A stretch of DNA of 64,000 nt from Paramoeba atlantica (GCA_977017575.1 CDRNVI010000030.1:310001-374000); one strand, 5' to 3'; positions 39,581 to 49,690 are shown, numbered from the stretch's first letter. Translations and numbers: made by a program. The notes: generated by a model from the letters alone, not told the origin.

Positions 39581-40404
39581 TGTATGACTTTGTCATAGAC
39601 AAATTTGGGGGTGTTACATGGACCTCCCGCTGGGTGGAGGCGTTTCGCCTGTTCCCCCGCCGTCGCCGGATTTGCCGGCGGATCGAGGGGGGCTTCCAAA
39701 ATTTTGGCCGCCCTGGAGAAAGCCCCCGCCCGAATCAGCTCTATTACCCGTTTGATGACGGATCGGGGGAAGCTGTTGGTGGGGAGGGGGATCGGAGCTA
39801 TGGTTTCCGACCCCTCGAGGTGAGCCCGTTTGCGAAGCTCCCTAGCCAGCTGCCTCTGGGACAGTTTGTCCTCGGGGAAAAACAGAAACCGTTTAACCCC
39901 GAGGAGTAGATCCCAGGCGATCTTAATTTTGCCTTCATACGACTTCCCCAGGAAGTTGCTACACACAGACTTAGTGTAATCCTTCCAGGCAGGGCATTGA
40001 ACTGCGTATAGGGTACGCAGCGAGCCCCTTTCAAGGAGCTGTGCCAGGCTGTCCGGGGAGGGCGTGATGTCACCCCGCTCCGTCACCGCGCCTTGGGTAT
40101 TGGGGGGCGTGACACTGGGGGCCTTGTAGGGGGGGTCCGTCCCAGCTAGATGGGGGTAAGGCGGCGGAGGAGAGGTGGGGCACTCGCATTCCTGACGGGA
40201 GGGGCTACGAGGAGATGTAGAGGCCGCGATTCCCTCCATAATAGTACCTTCCCCACCCGGGGTAGGGGTTGTAGCGCCGGGGGTAAGGACAGTTTGGGTC
40301 TCCCTCCGGGCCCTCCTCGTCTTAGAACGTGGACCTGGGTTTGCCTCGATACAGCCTCTGCGGAGGTTGCATTGAACAACACGGGTGGTCCAGCCCGTTT
40401 CGCT
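39577..40404 (-). pseudogene. LINE ORF2 N-terminus with 2A-like motif
   Basis: Just after the Tigger insertion site the frame reads CNLRRGCIEANPGP, matching the 2A ribosome-skipping consensus (D-x-E-x-N-P-G-P) except that Cys replaces the first Asp. 2A motifs at LINE N-termini are known from trypanosome L1Tc/ingi and others. A Pro/Thr-rich linker and a helical region follow (to 39577). Because the Tigger lies upstream, the native ORF2 start is not visible. Confidence 0.65.
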
Positions 40405-40485
40405 TACTGTGACCCCCCCCTTTAATATGGACACTTTTTCGGCTTTTGTCCATAATAAAGGGGGGGGGGGCGATGAAAGGGGTGT

Positions 40486-40518
40486 GAAAAAAAATTCGGC
40501 GCCGCTTCGCGGCACCTT
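40486..40518 (-). repeat. A-tract plus GC hairpin, copy 5
   Basis: An A-run then CGGCGCCGCTTCGCGGCACC, near the 3' end of the Tigger element (relative to its gene). Confidence 0.8.
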
Positions 40519-41098
40519 TTTTACTTATAATACGACAAAAAATCAAATTTGTAAAATCCATGTCCAGGAGAGAGGGCGAGGAGAGCAGAGGAAGAGGGCG
40601 GGGGAGGAGGGCGTCAATGAGGGGTGAAGGGGCACTTCTTCATAAGGGTGAAGGGTACATGGAGGATATACATTATTGATGTACACTATAATTAGGAATA
40701 AAAAATTAACAACAAGCAAAAAATCATGCATGCTCACATTCAGCTCTATATTCCGTGTAGCTATAAAGGTTCCATTCAGTTAAATTGTAGATGTTCTAAC
40801 GTAAAAATCGAGCCCAAACTTCCTACTCATACAAAGTTTCACACAAATGAACTAAAGGTGGAAAGAAAGAACTTACGTTCACGACGGGAAAAAACAAGAC
40901 CAACGTTAAGAGCTCACGTAAAAGAACCCACGTAAACTTATCACAACAAAATAACAGCCCTTTTACAATTCAAAAGTATCATCACACGCTACTGACTGAT
41001 CCCACCCCTCTGTGTCCATGTCCCCGCGGTCATTGTCTGGATGAAGCATTAGTTGCCCTAAACAATCTTGAGTGTCAATTATTTCCTCATGAAGCTCT

Positions 41099-42589
41099 TC
41101 ATTTTTTCCACGTATCAACCAGGGTGGGAGGAGTCTCCTCTGTTTCCGGCACAACAATCGGCTCATTTCGTGAAGACTCTATTTGTGGTGAAATTTCCTC
41201 ACGGACTTTTATCTCAGCTTTCGCTTTTCTGGTTGGTTCACTTTCGGGATCCTTCTCGCTCCATGGATACTCTGTAGCTGGTTGCTTGATGTACCTGCGG
41301 GCGGCGTTAAGAATAGTGTTGTGATGCTTTACCCATACTCTCGAATGGGCCTCTTTTATCCACTCCAGCACCAAATAACGAGTTACCTTACACGAAGAGT
41401 TCTGTATTCGCCATGCACTGAGCAACTCATTGTACGCCCTCTTAAATAGGCGATTGAATACTCGGTCGTGAATTTGGATCGTTTTCGTGCACCCGCCAGG
41501 AATTGTGTGCGGGTCACAGTTGACGGGAATATCATCAGTGCGATGCCCCGTGAAGTCGTCAGTAACGATGGCCGTTGAAGATTGTTCCAGGGTAAGTGGC
41601 AAGTATCGGTGCATCATGCGGGGATATATATCATCTCGCACCCATCCAGAAGAGCTCACATCAATAAATATCCCTTTCAATTTATTCGCGTAACTCGTCA
41701 TTTCCGAATAAATTGTTGAGCTTTCTCTGCGCTTCGCTCCGTGCTCAAAAATTACAGTCGGGTGGAGCGGGTAAACTTCGCCGGCCCCTAAATCATAGAC
41801 GCCCGCAAGAAATGCGGTTACTGTTTCCTTTGGGTTTGTATCCACTACCTTAGGTTGCGGGCACCCTACCGGAGCAAGTGTGTACCCTTGCACCTCTCCA
41901 TTGACAAACATGGCGGTTTCATCCCCGAAAAGCGCGAAACGGTAGCAACGGACTGTGTTTTGAACGTAGAGCTTTTCAGCCCAATGAGAAATTCTGAGGT
42001 TCACATCAGCGGGGGCTAAGCACTGTATTCTGCCCCACCGCCGCCACACCCAACCATAGTACCGTCTGAACTTCGCAGAAGTGTCTTCCAAAGCACTAAT
42101 TGAAGTCAATCCCGTATTTTGTCGTATCATGTCGATGACGATATTTCTGGTGAAGGGACACCATAACGAGGAGGCTTGAACGCAGGAGCGGTGTACCCGT
42201 TCCATTGCCTCAGACTTATTGTAGCAAACTGCTTCGGGAACATTGTAGTCGCCTCCTCGAACGTTAAAAGCACGATTCCTGTGGTTGCTCCCCATGGAAC
42301 GATCAATGAGTTTTTGAAAGTAGCTCATACCGTGGCTACGGATTTCATATACTCCGCTTCGCGAAATTCCGTATTTTTCTCGGATTCTTTTTACCGAGAG
42401 AGTCGATCGGCAGATTTCGCGCTTCTCGTATATATTAAGCTCAGTTCGTCCCCTTTTCTCCTTTACGTGGATATCTAAAGAAGCGTGGACATTGCGCTCA
42501 TTTGTAATCAACATTGTTGGATTACCTACCTGTGGCTTTGGGGGTGTTGCCTTAATCCAAGAGGTTAAGGGTCCTTCCACGGAATTCAT
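41099..42589 (-). CDS. Tigger/pogo transposase, intact
   Basis: 496 codons, ATG at 42589. An N-terminal HTH (about 50-85: LNIYEKREICRS…REKYGISRSGVYE) is of CENP-B/psq type. The DDE-superfamily catalytic core shows ALFGDETAMF (Asp 223), TAIVTDDFTGHR (Asp 344/345) and GGCTKTIQIHDRVFN (Asp 375), the DD~30D arrangement of pogo/Tigger. An acidic C-terminal tail of ~60 residues follows. It would cut and paste the element at TA sites. No internal stop or frameshift is seen. It could also mobilise local MITEs with CTG-plus-C-run ends (29242-29420). Confidence 0.88.
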   Translation of the reverse strand: MNSVEGPLTSWIKATPPKPQVGNPTMLITNERNVHASLDIHVKEKRGRTELNIYEKREICRSTLSVKRIREKYGISRSGVYEIRSHGMSYFQKLIDRSMGSNHRNRAFNVRGGDYNVPEAVCYNKSEAMERVHRSCVQASSLWCPFTRNIVIDMIRQNTGLTSISALEDTSAKFRRYYGWVWRRWGRIQCLAPADVNLRISHWAEKLYVQNTVRCYRFALFGDETAMFVNGEVQGYTLAPVGCPQPKVVDTNPKETVTAFLAGVYDLGAGEVYPLHPTVIFEHGAKRRESSTIYSEMTSYANKLKGIFIDVSSSGWVRDDIYPRMMHRYLPLTLEQSSTAIVTDDFTGHRTDDIPVNCDPHTIPGGCTKTIQIHDRVFNRLFKRAYNELLSAWRIQNSSCKVTRYLVLEWIKEAHSRVWVKHHNTILNAARRYIKQPATEYPWSEKDPESEPTRKAKAEIKVREEISPQIESSRNEPIVVPETEETPPTLVDTWKK

Positions 42590-42705
42590 TAGGTTGAAAA
42601 ATGACTGAAATATATGAACATGACGAACTATGTGAAAGCTGATAAAATTACCTAGCTACAGATACCCTAAAAAACAGAAAAAAAGAGACAAAAAAAAGGG
42701 TACGT

Positions 42706-42738
42706 CAAAAAAAAAAATTGGCGCCGCTGCGCGGCGCA
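42706..42738 (-). repeat. A-tract plus GC hairpin, copy 6
   Basis: An A-run then GGCGCCGCTGCGCGGCGC (loop changed to TGC), near the 5' end of the Tigger element. Confidence 0.75.
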
Positions 42739-42831
42739 CGGTCGGATTTGTCCACAATAAAGGGGGGGGATACCCCCTGTCCATATTAAAGGGGGGGGTC
42801 ACAGTACCAGGATTTCTGTGGGAAGGAAACA

Positions 42832-44592
42832 TCAAAGGAGCCCTTCTTCGTATTTGCGGGGCTCCCAGGCACCGGTCATGATCCGGGGGATACCCAAGAC
42901 CTCGTTCAGACCGGCGGGGATGTCGTGCGCCGCACTCACCCCTGGGGCGGAGACCATGCCGTCGTGTGTCCCGTCATACACCCTGACTGTGGCCCCATCG
43001 CTAAGCCCTGGGGGAAAGGGGGGAAGGGAGAGGCTGACCGCGACTCTTTGCGCTCTGTCCAGCCCTTCAGAGTCGGTGATGGGGGTGGCTTCGCCGGAAA
43101 TGTCCTTCAGCAGCAGGCTCTCTCTGGGGACCCCTAAAGTGTTGCCCACAATGCTTAAAGCAGCTTGAAACGAGCGTTCGGGCGGGCAGGGGATGACTAT
43201 ATGACCCAGGCGCTCGGGGCCAATGTCGAGGAGGATTTCGTGGACCTCTTCCCCTACCGGCTCGTATGGTTTGTCCGGGACTTCCCCAATGGGAGTTCTC
43301 GCCTGTATCGGGTACGCGCCCGACCTGTCCGCCGGTAGAGATGGGGGGAAAGGAGAGGGTGGAGGAGGGGAGTTGGGAATGGGGAGAGGGAAGGATCGTA
43401 AGGAGGGCACGGGCCATGGAGGTCCTTTAGCCACAGTGGTGACCTGGGCCATGCGCAGGCGGGCTTCCTCAGCGCAGAACCTCTCATAGTACGCCATCAT
43501 GGAGGCGTACCGCTCCGTTTTGATCCAGAGGGCTTCCGGGGCATGCTCCTTTAGCAGGGCAATAGATGCTTTCCTTTGCCACTTGGGACCGTGCACCTTT
43601 ACTAGGTGCGCCTGTAGGGCTACATGGTGGGGTTGGGCTACCCCACATTCAATGCAGACCAAATGGCCCGCATTGATCAGAAGAAAGCGATCCTCGATGG
43701 CTTTCTGGGCCGCGTGCAGACCACTGACAGCCTCCAGGGTCAGCTCACGGCGTGCCCGGGCCTCCATTTCCTCAAGGGAGATCCTCTCGTGCTCCGCGTG
43801 TAGGGCCGAGAGGAGACGCAGAGAGACAGAGCATCTTCCAGTTTGGGCTAGAGGGAGCCCCGAGCTAGAAGGGGAGGGAAGGAGTTTGAAGCGCACAGTG
43901 TCCATCTCCTTGAATTGTTGCGCTAGCGTGGGGAGTTTCAGCGGACGCTCCGTCGGGGCGGGGGCGTCGCTATCCATCGCGTCCGACGTGATCGGGGGGG
44001 CGGTCGCCAGGCCAGGCGTCGAGATGCGGGCGTATGACGTGCTCCGACTGTCGGGGGTGGGGAAAGGAGCGAAGGAAACGTTGACTGCTTTCCTCAGGAT
44101 AGGGGTCGGGGCGACCGTAGTACTTGTACGGTCAAAGCTCCGGGATCTGCCCCGAGAGGAAGAAGAACGTGGGATCCTGCGGGCTGTGGAGTTGGCTCGG
44201 GAGGATCGAGAGGAAGACATGGGACGGGATGGAGGGGTCCCTGAGGCTTGCGTCGAGGCACGCACTCTAACGTCGTTCCTGTGCCGAGAGCGCAGAGTAA
44301 CGCACTCCTCACACAGGCGGTTGTCCCGCCTGGTTGGCACGAAAGGGGGGCCACAGAAGTCGCAGGCACATGACTTGTGCTGCTCCTTGACACGGACGAC
44401 CAAGTCCGGCCTCGCCTTCTTCAGCTCCTCGATAGAGAGCTGGCGCAGCTCCTCGACCCCAACAGAGGGGCGGGGGCTGGAGCCTCGCCTGAGAGGGGTA
44501 GTAGCAGGTCCCCCTGAGGTCGAGGATGATGGGGTGCTAATCCCAGTATCGGAATCCTTGGATCCCCGGTGGCCACGCCGACGTCTGGTCAT
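42832..44592 (-). CDS. LINE ORF1 protein with zinc fingers
   Basis: About 586 codons from the first in-frame ATG at 44592 (MTRRRRGHRG); the frame opens further to 44652. A treble-clef-like cluster reads CACDFCGPP…LCEECV near residues 75-110, a Ser/Arg-rich basic stretch follows, then a C2H2 finger (LVCIECGVAQPHH…HLVKVHG) near 320-345. The last ~110 residues look globular, ending GIPRIMTGAWEPR. A pyrimidine-rich run precedes the ATG. It is probably a nucleic-acid-binding chaperone of the LINE, and appears intact. Confidence 0.6.
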   Translation of the reverse strand: MTRRRRGHRGSKDSDTGISTPSSSTSGGPATTPLRRGSSPRPSVGVEELRQLSIEELKKARPDLVVRVKEQHKSCACDFCGPPFVPTRRDNRLCEECVTLRSRHRNDVRVRASTQASGTPPSRPMSSSRSSRANSTARRIPRSSSSRGRSRSFDRTSTTVAPTPILRKAVNVSFAPFPTPDSRSTSYARISTPGLATAPPITSDAMDSDAPAPTERPLKLPTLAQQFKEMDTVRFKLLPSPSSSGLPLAQTGRCSVSLRLLSALHAEHERISLEEMEARARRELTLEAVSGLHAAQKAIEDRFLLINAGHLVCIECGVAQPHHVALQAHLVKVHGPKWQRKASIALLKEHAPEALWIKTERYASMMAYYERFCAEEARLRMAQVTTVAKGPPWPVPSLRSFPLPIPNSPPPPSPFPPSLPADRSGAYPIQARTPIGEVPDKPYEPVGEEVHEILLDIGPERLGHIVIPCPPERSFQAALSIVGNTLGVPRESLLLKDISGEATPITDSEGLDRAQRVAVSLSLPPFPPGLSDGATVRVYDGTHDGMVSAPGVSAAHDIPAGLNEVLGIPRIMTGAWEPRKYEEGLL

Positions 44593-44764
44593 GGGCTTGC
44601 GCCGGGGCGAGAGAGAGTAGAGGTAGAAAAGAGAAAAGGATTCAACATCCACTCAGACCGACGTAGAGGTTTCTCTGTAACGGAGATTCCTGCTACGATC
44701 CCTTAGCCCTAGTTGGCCAAACGGGATATCTTAACTTAACTTAACTTTCATCTTCCTTGAACGC

Positions 44765-46310
44765 CAGCATTTTCCAGAACTCTCCCCATGGATCGAGTGG
44801 TGTTATGCGAAGCCCAGCTGCCTCACATTCGACAGTGCTTTTATCCCCTCAGCTGAAGGAGTACAGCAAGGAGATCCCTTGGGTCCCCTGTCATTTTCGT
44901 TGGTTTTGGCAGAGGTGACGAAGGATATTGCATCCCGATCCCATCTTCTCACTCAGCTTTGGTACCTCGATGACGGGGTGCTCGTAGGGGAACCCTTGGA
45001 AGTCAGAAAAGCCCTTGACATTCTCGCTGAGGTCGGCCCAAAGTGGGAACTTTTCCTAAATCTCTCCAAGTGCGAGATTATCACCCCACCAGCGTCACCT
45101 CATATCTCGACCCTATTCCACGATGTACCAAGCGAAAAAATACGATATGACGGCAATTTTGACATCTTAGGTACTCCAGTTGGCTCCGCGGATCACTGTA
45201 CGGACTTTCTAAGGACCTACGCCATCGAGCCAGCTAGCGATACATTAGAAGCCACAACATTGATAGATCCCCAGGTCGCCCTCTCCTTAGTACGGCAATG
45301 TGCTGGCTTTTGTCAGATGGTTTGTCAGATGGTTTGAACTAGGGTCCGATGGGCTTCACAATCGGGAAGGGGGGGGGGGGGCGGAAACTGGGCCTTTGTA
45401 ACACCCTCAAAAAGCAGAGGCTACGCATTTACAAAAACCGAGTTCCGGACTCTATCGCGTTGGTGGTTCGGAATGGACGTCTTCCCTGAAGATCGGACCT
45501 GTCCAGCAGAAGGCTGCACACTTCCTTTCTATTTCTATTTCTATTTGTCAGGCCGTTTGTCCAACTAGGGATATGGCCTCACCAGAGAAGGCTGGTGCGC
45601 CCCTTCCAAGATTACTTTGGTGTCTGTTGTGCTCAGTCCAATCGAGAAAAGTCATCGAGTCAGCGACTGATTGGCGTGCACTAAGAACACCGATGAACCG
45701 TACGCTAGTTGCCTAGTGTCTCGTTATCTTGACACCGGGTGGCTCACCACGAGAAAGACGGCTACCCTAGTTGTTTAGTGCCTTGTTATGTTAGCACCGG
45801 GCAGTCTCTTTCCAAAAAGATTCCTAACACCCTAGTTATTTAGCGTCTCGTTTTGTTGACGCCGGGTGCTGGAATTTCAGAGCGATAGTGTCGAGCAAGG
45901 CCTTTCTTCAACCACAGAGAGAAAAGATTCTGGGAAACCGTGGCCCAGGAGGCGCTCTCGCTAGACCCGCAGATGTTTTTCTGCCCACTGGCTCTCTCGA
46001 GAAAGGGGTTCTGGCGAAAGGCATGGTATTAGATTTTGCCGTCACACATGCACAGCACATGAAGTACTTGGACTCAGTCCGTACTGCTAGCTGGGTGACG
46101 CCAGTATCTTTTGCCGGGCATTACGCCGAGACGAAGGCGCGGCAGCGACAAGAAGCGGAAGAGGCGGGACACCTTTTCGAAGCCATGGTCGTTGAATCCT
46201 TTGGCTCTTGGAGGGAAAGCGCACTCTCCGTTCTCCGGAATATTGGAACGCAACGGGCCAACGCGTCCAAAGAACTTTTATCCCAGTCAAGCGCAAAATG
46301 AGCTCCTTAC
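44765..46310 (+). pseudogene. LINE RT and endonuclease fragment (plus strand)
   Basis: 44840-45340 encodes EGVQQGDPLGPLSFSLVL and WYLDDGVLVG, the RT palm motifs around the catalytic DD. 45888-46301 encodes ARPADVFLPTG…DFAVTHAQ and a long helical tail, the PD…D endonuclease domain common in algal and protist LINEs. Between them are frame breaks, a G-run and a three-fold hairpin repeat. It may be the continuation of the fragment at 36660-37610, with the minus-strand LINE inserted between and ~200 codons lost. Confidence 0.7.
45703..45870 (+). repeat. Three tandem ~62-bp units, each with a covarying hairpin
   Basis: Units start at CTAG 45705, 45767 and 45832. Each has CTAGTTG…TAGY, a stem, a T-rich loop and CCGGG. 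Inner stems are GTGTC/GACAC, GTGC/GCAC and GCGTC/GACGC, so base changes are compensated on the other arm. Outer pairs also hold with wobble. Lies between the RT and endonuclease remnants. Confidence 0.65.
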
Positions 46311-46379
46311 AGAGCTGAACGTTGCCTTAATGCGTCCTCAAGCAAGAATGATGGTTTCATGCATCTGCGTGCCGGATCC

Positions 46380-46700
46380 AACGGGCCCTATGGTAGTGAC
46401 GTAGGCCATGGGAAAACAAACTGCCGGCCCGGATGCTGATCGATGCCGACAGGGTCTATGCTCACGCCTAGCCCGCTAGGACTAGGTACCCCAAGTGAGG
46501 TAGGACATGGGTCGGGAACTAAAACTTCCTCCCCGTCGGCCAGCACCCTGTTTCGCGACCGTGCCGCTGTCGGCACAGGCCCGCGCCTGCGCCCTCCCGT
46601 ATAACAAGGAAAGGGTTCCCAAGTCAGGCCGAGGAGTGGTCGAAAGACCCGGTCCGGAACCTGCGCGAATGGCTTGTATTGCTTTTTTCTCTGTTTTTAT
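46380..46700 (+). other. GC-rich structured 3' region of the LINE fragment
   Basis: Hairpins such as GTGCCG-CTGT-CGGCAC (about 46560-46575) and 'cctagcccgctaggactagg' are visible. No coding signal; probably LINE 3' UTR or a SINE. Confidence 0.4.
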
Positions 46701-47036
46701 TTTTATTGCTTCATGTTAGCGGCATGATTTACATACAATTGCTAGTTTTGGGCTCACAAATTGCTAGTTATATTATATCTGTTGGAACATGACAACCCCC
46801 CCTATGGACCTTCATGGTTCATGTGTTGGGTAATATAGAGGCAATGCCGCGTTTCATACTTCTCCCCCCCCCTATTAATTTAAAAAATAAGAGTGTTGTT
46901 CAGTTGGGTAGGGAGTGAGGGAGGGATAGCATGAGAGGGTTACAGGAAGTAAGTAGGGTGAAAGGTTACTAAGGGTGAAGTGCTAGTAAGTGGGAAAGTT
47001 GGAAATGTAGATACAGAAAAGTTAGACTCAATACTA
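46701..47036. other. AT-rich spacer with C-runs, no gene seen
   Basis: C-runs at 46794-46802 and 46863-46873 resemble MITE ends, but I could not pair them. Confidence 0.35.
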
Positions 47037-47125
47037 CTCCCCCCTATTATTTGCAAGTATGGCCCCCTATTATTATAAGTATGCCCCCTATTATTATAAG
47101 TATGCCCCCTATTATTTGCAAGTAA
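47037..47125. repeat. Minisatellite CCCCCTATTATTATAAGTATG
   Basis: About four copies of a ~20-22 bp unit (CCCCCTATTATTNNAAGTA). The first and last copies carry TTTGCAAGTA variants. Confidence 0.85.
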
Positions 47126-47129
47126 GGAT

Positions 47130-47340
47130 GTGCCCCATCGGTGCCGTAAACTGTGGGCCGAAATACTCACTGACACCTTGAGGTCAGCTGTAGTTGAAAA
47201 TTCAATTGCAGCCTGGACGCTCCTCGCTATGCTACCAAAGTGCGTATTACCGGCCCCTAAACGTGGTGGTCGCAAGGGTTACATGACCTATTCTTCTTTC
47301 GTCACCAAGTGCATGGATCGCTGGCTCGCCAAAGATTGAT
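47130..47340 (+). pseudogene. LINE N-terminal fragment (pre-RT segment)
   Basis: It reads MPHRCRKLWAEILTDTLR, then AAWTLLAMLPKCVLPAPKRG, the conserved 'AWL-L---PKCVL---RGG' segment of endonuclease-bearing LINEs. It matches the end of the fragment at 36660-37610 (VPHRCRQLWVKILTTAL). Truncated at both ends. Confidence 0.65.
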
Positions 47341-49690
47341 GCCCCCCCACGGCGACAAGGAACGCTCAACCCTGACCAAGTTGAGCCTTCCCGCTCGCCC
47401 CAGCGTTACGACAATCTTGACCTTGATAATGTAAGCCGTGCTATGCGCTCAGATCAAAATGCCCATGGTATTTTAACGAATACGGCGAAAGAAGAATTTA
47501 TAAGCAAGGTCGTTGGACTTTTGCGCAAGGACTATGAAGTTAAAGTTGAGGCGGTGTGGTCCCGACCCGGCGACAACATACGACAGGCGGTCGTAGGGGA
47601 CATGCACCTAAAGTATCCGAACGATTCATCCTCCGTGGAACTGGTCGCAGAATGGGATGGGGATGTAAACACGTACTATCGTTTCCCTCTTCCTGACATC
47701 GTATATCATAGCTTGACTGTGGTCCGCGTTCGAGCTAATATGCCAGGTGACCAGCCAGCAGAAACTTTACTCCCCTCCTTCGAGCGTATCCGAATCACGG
47801 ACCCCAAAAGCTTCTCCGCCTACGACCCCGTTACGTGGCAACCGTGGATTTACACGGATGATATGTTCAAACCTCGGGAACTTATCCGTGAGCTGCGTGA
47901 GGCGCCGCTGCTTGGAGTCCGTTTCAACCCTCCTCCGCAGCGTGAACGTCTTTTCACGGTTCTCATTGAATGGATTTACGCCGCACGTCACACGGAGGAT
48001 TGGATGGAGAAGCATAACCTCGCAATAGCTGAGCTCATAATTGAGGAGCTCCGGAACCATTATTGGGCTGCTGCGGGTGTGGCCGTTGAGAGAGTTCAAC
48101 AGCGACTACATCGTGACGTTGATCCCAAGGGTCGTTATGGCCAGCTGGTGGTGGACGAGCAGCTCCGAGCTCGTACTCAAGTTCGTTCTTTCCATCGTCG
48201 CCCATTCTGTTTCTCATGTCGCCAACTGGGACATATTCGAGCGGACTGCCTAAACATGGGCCATGCTACCCAAACCCATTTCCGCTCCACCCCATCTGCG
48301 AATCAGGATTTTCGCGGAGGGGTGGCGGGCGGCGCCGTTCGTTATACCGGCGTAACACGGGGTTCCCACTAGGGAATGCCCCCCACCCCTACTACTCGTG
48401 CTCTTTGCCTCAGGCGGCAAAGGGCTCCTACCGTTCCGGCCCCAAAACAGCAAACGTTCAAAATAAATCCTCCGCTGCGGTGCCTTCGCCCTCCTCCTCC
48501 AGTCGATCTTCTCCCCCACGTGACTCTTCCCACCTCCTTTCCAGACCACCAGCCCAGAAGACCGCCCGCCACAGACGCACGCGCTACAGCAAAACCAACC
48601 GAAAGTCGGGACGCCATTCTCAGCGCCATCCTCCGCCTCCACCCCAACGACCCACGAACGCTACAACTAAACGAAGCTTTCGAACCAATGTGGGCCACGG
48701 CCACATGGACCACACGGGAACGAATATGGCTACGTATGCAGCAATACTGCGCGGCGAAGGGCGTGTCGGCGACACCCACAAACGCAATTCCTTTTCTAGA
48801 GATTCTCCCTCTAGCGACTTCGACACGCATGGGTTATGCAGGGGGTTGAAAACTTTGTATCAGCTAATGGGGGAAGAGGTAACCCCGTTAAAGCTATATA
48901 AAGGCCCTGCAAGCGCAGGGGGGACTGGAGCCAACGCGTCAAATGGAACCGATTACTCCCATACTGCTGGAAAAGTTAAGAAGCCAACTGAGTCACAAAG
49001 AGAGCATGTGTTGCCTCTTGTGCTGGAAGGTGGCGGGGCGAAGGACCGAGACTGCGGATCTACGAAGGAAACAATTCGTGAGTGTAAGCACACAAGAGAT
49101 AATAATTTATTGGGGAAGAGGCACCAAGACAACACGCCTAAATCCTTTTCGACCGTATCTTTCCGCCATAGTAACCGACCCAGGGACACCGCAACTCGCA
49201 CAACACGTGCAGGCCATGACCAACGGACAAAGGTTCTGCCATACGACAGTCCGCGAGATGGATCATCGAATTCATTCCATTCTAGGTCAAGGGTACGTTC
49301 TAGGTCAAGGGTACGGGACACACTCGATAAAGAGGGGCGTCATCACCCACCTTTTCCACGAGATCGCACGCGGAAACCTTCGTATGGAGGAGGTACAAAA
49401 TCTCACGAAACATCAAAACATCGAGTCACTGCTCCGCTACAATGCGAGCAGCATTACAACAGCTCGAGCCCTCGGAACACAGCGAGTATCAGCGCTCCTG
49501 CCGGTTCTTTAACATCATCACACGTGGCGCAGTGCTTCAAAGAAGTACCCTATCTCCGTAGACATTCCATTGTTAGTGCACGACGTAGCTCGAGGCTAGC
49601 GAAGTCAAAAGATATGAGTTTGCCTTTACATGTGAAAAAGTCTATCCCTGTGATAAATTCGTACCTTGTTGACCCTTCTTTTTTTTAATT
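47340..49690 (+). mobile_element. Tyrosine-recombinase retroelement fossil: gag and recombinase
   Basis: A gag-like protein (47443-48372, ~310 codons) ends with a CCHC zinc knuckle (CFSCRQLGHIRADC). It is followed by a tyrosine recombinase region (about 48380-49500) with GTHSIKRG and LTKHQNIESLLRYN. It is a DIRS/VIPER-type element. The gag looks whole; the recombinase is broken in a few places and no reverse transcriptase follows directly. It is closely related to the fossil at 58.9-62.2 kb. Looks young to moderate in age. Confidence 0.7.

Larger units (their letters stand above)
40407..42804 (-). mobile_element. Whole-looking pogo/Tigger transposon, 2398 bp
   Basis: The terminal repeats CTGTGACCCCCCCCTTTAAT and their complement are perfect over the first ~26 bp, with TA at 40405-40406 and 42805-42806. 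A second copy of the end motif (GTCCATAATAAAGG or GTCCACAATAAAGG) lies ~40 bp inside each end. Each end also has an A-tract plus GC hairpin (40490-40517 and 42708-42738). One intact transposase gene inside. It is the best candidate for a recently active element here. Confidence 0.9.
37613..44720 (-). mobile_element. LINE with restriction-like endonuclease (Utopia/R2-like), nested Tigger
   Basis: It reads on the minus strand from about 44.7 kb to a poly(A)-like tail (T-run on the plus strand at 37613-37637) immediately after the last stop codon. Order: ORF1 with zinc fingers, a 2A-like motif, reverse transcriptase, and a C-terminal PD-D endonuclease. A Tigger element (40407-42804) sits between ORF1 and ORF2. 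The high GC content contrasts with the LRR region. It carries frameshifts and an internal loss in the RT palm, so it is inactive. Confidence 0.75.

Noticed and set aside
43499-44620. Plus-strand frame of 373 codons opposite LINE ORF1
   Set aside because: Shadow of the GC-rich minus-strand ORF1, which has zinc-finger motifs; the plus frame has none.
44728-44752. Telomere-like TTAAC repeats
   Set aside because: Only three or four units, inside transposon sequence; more likely a LINE junction or slippage.
48250-48830. Minus-strand Gly/Arg-rich frames
   Set aside because: Antisense of the gag and recombinase region of the retroelement fossil.
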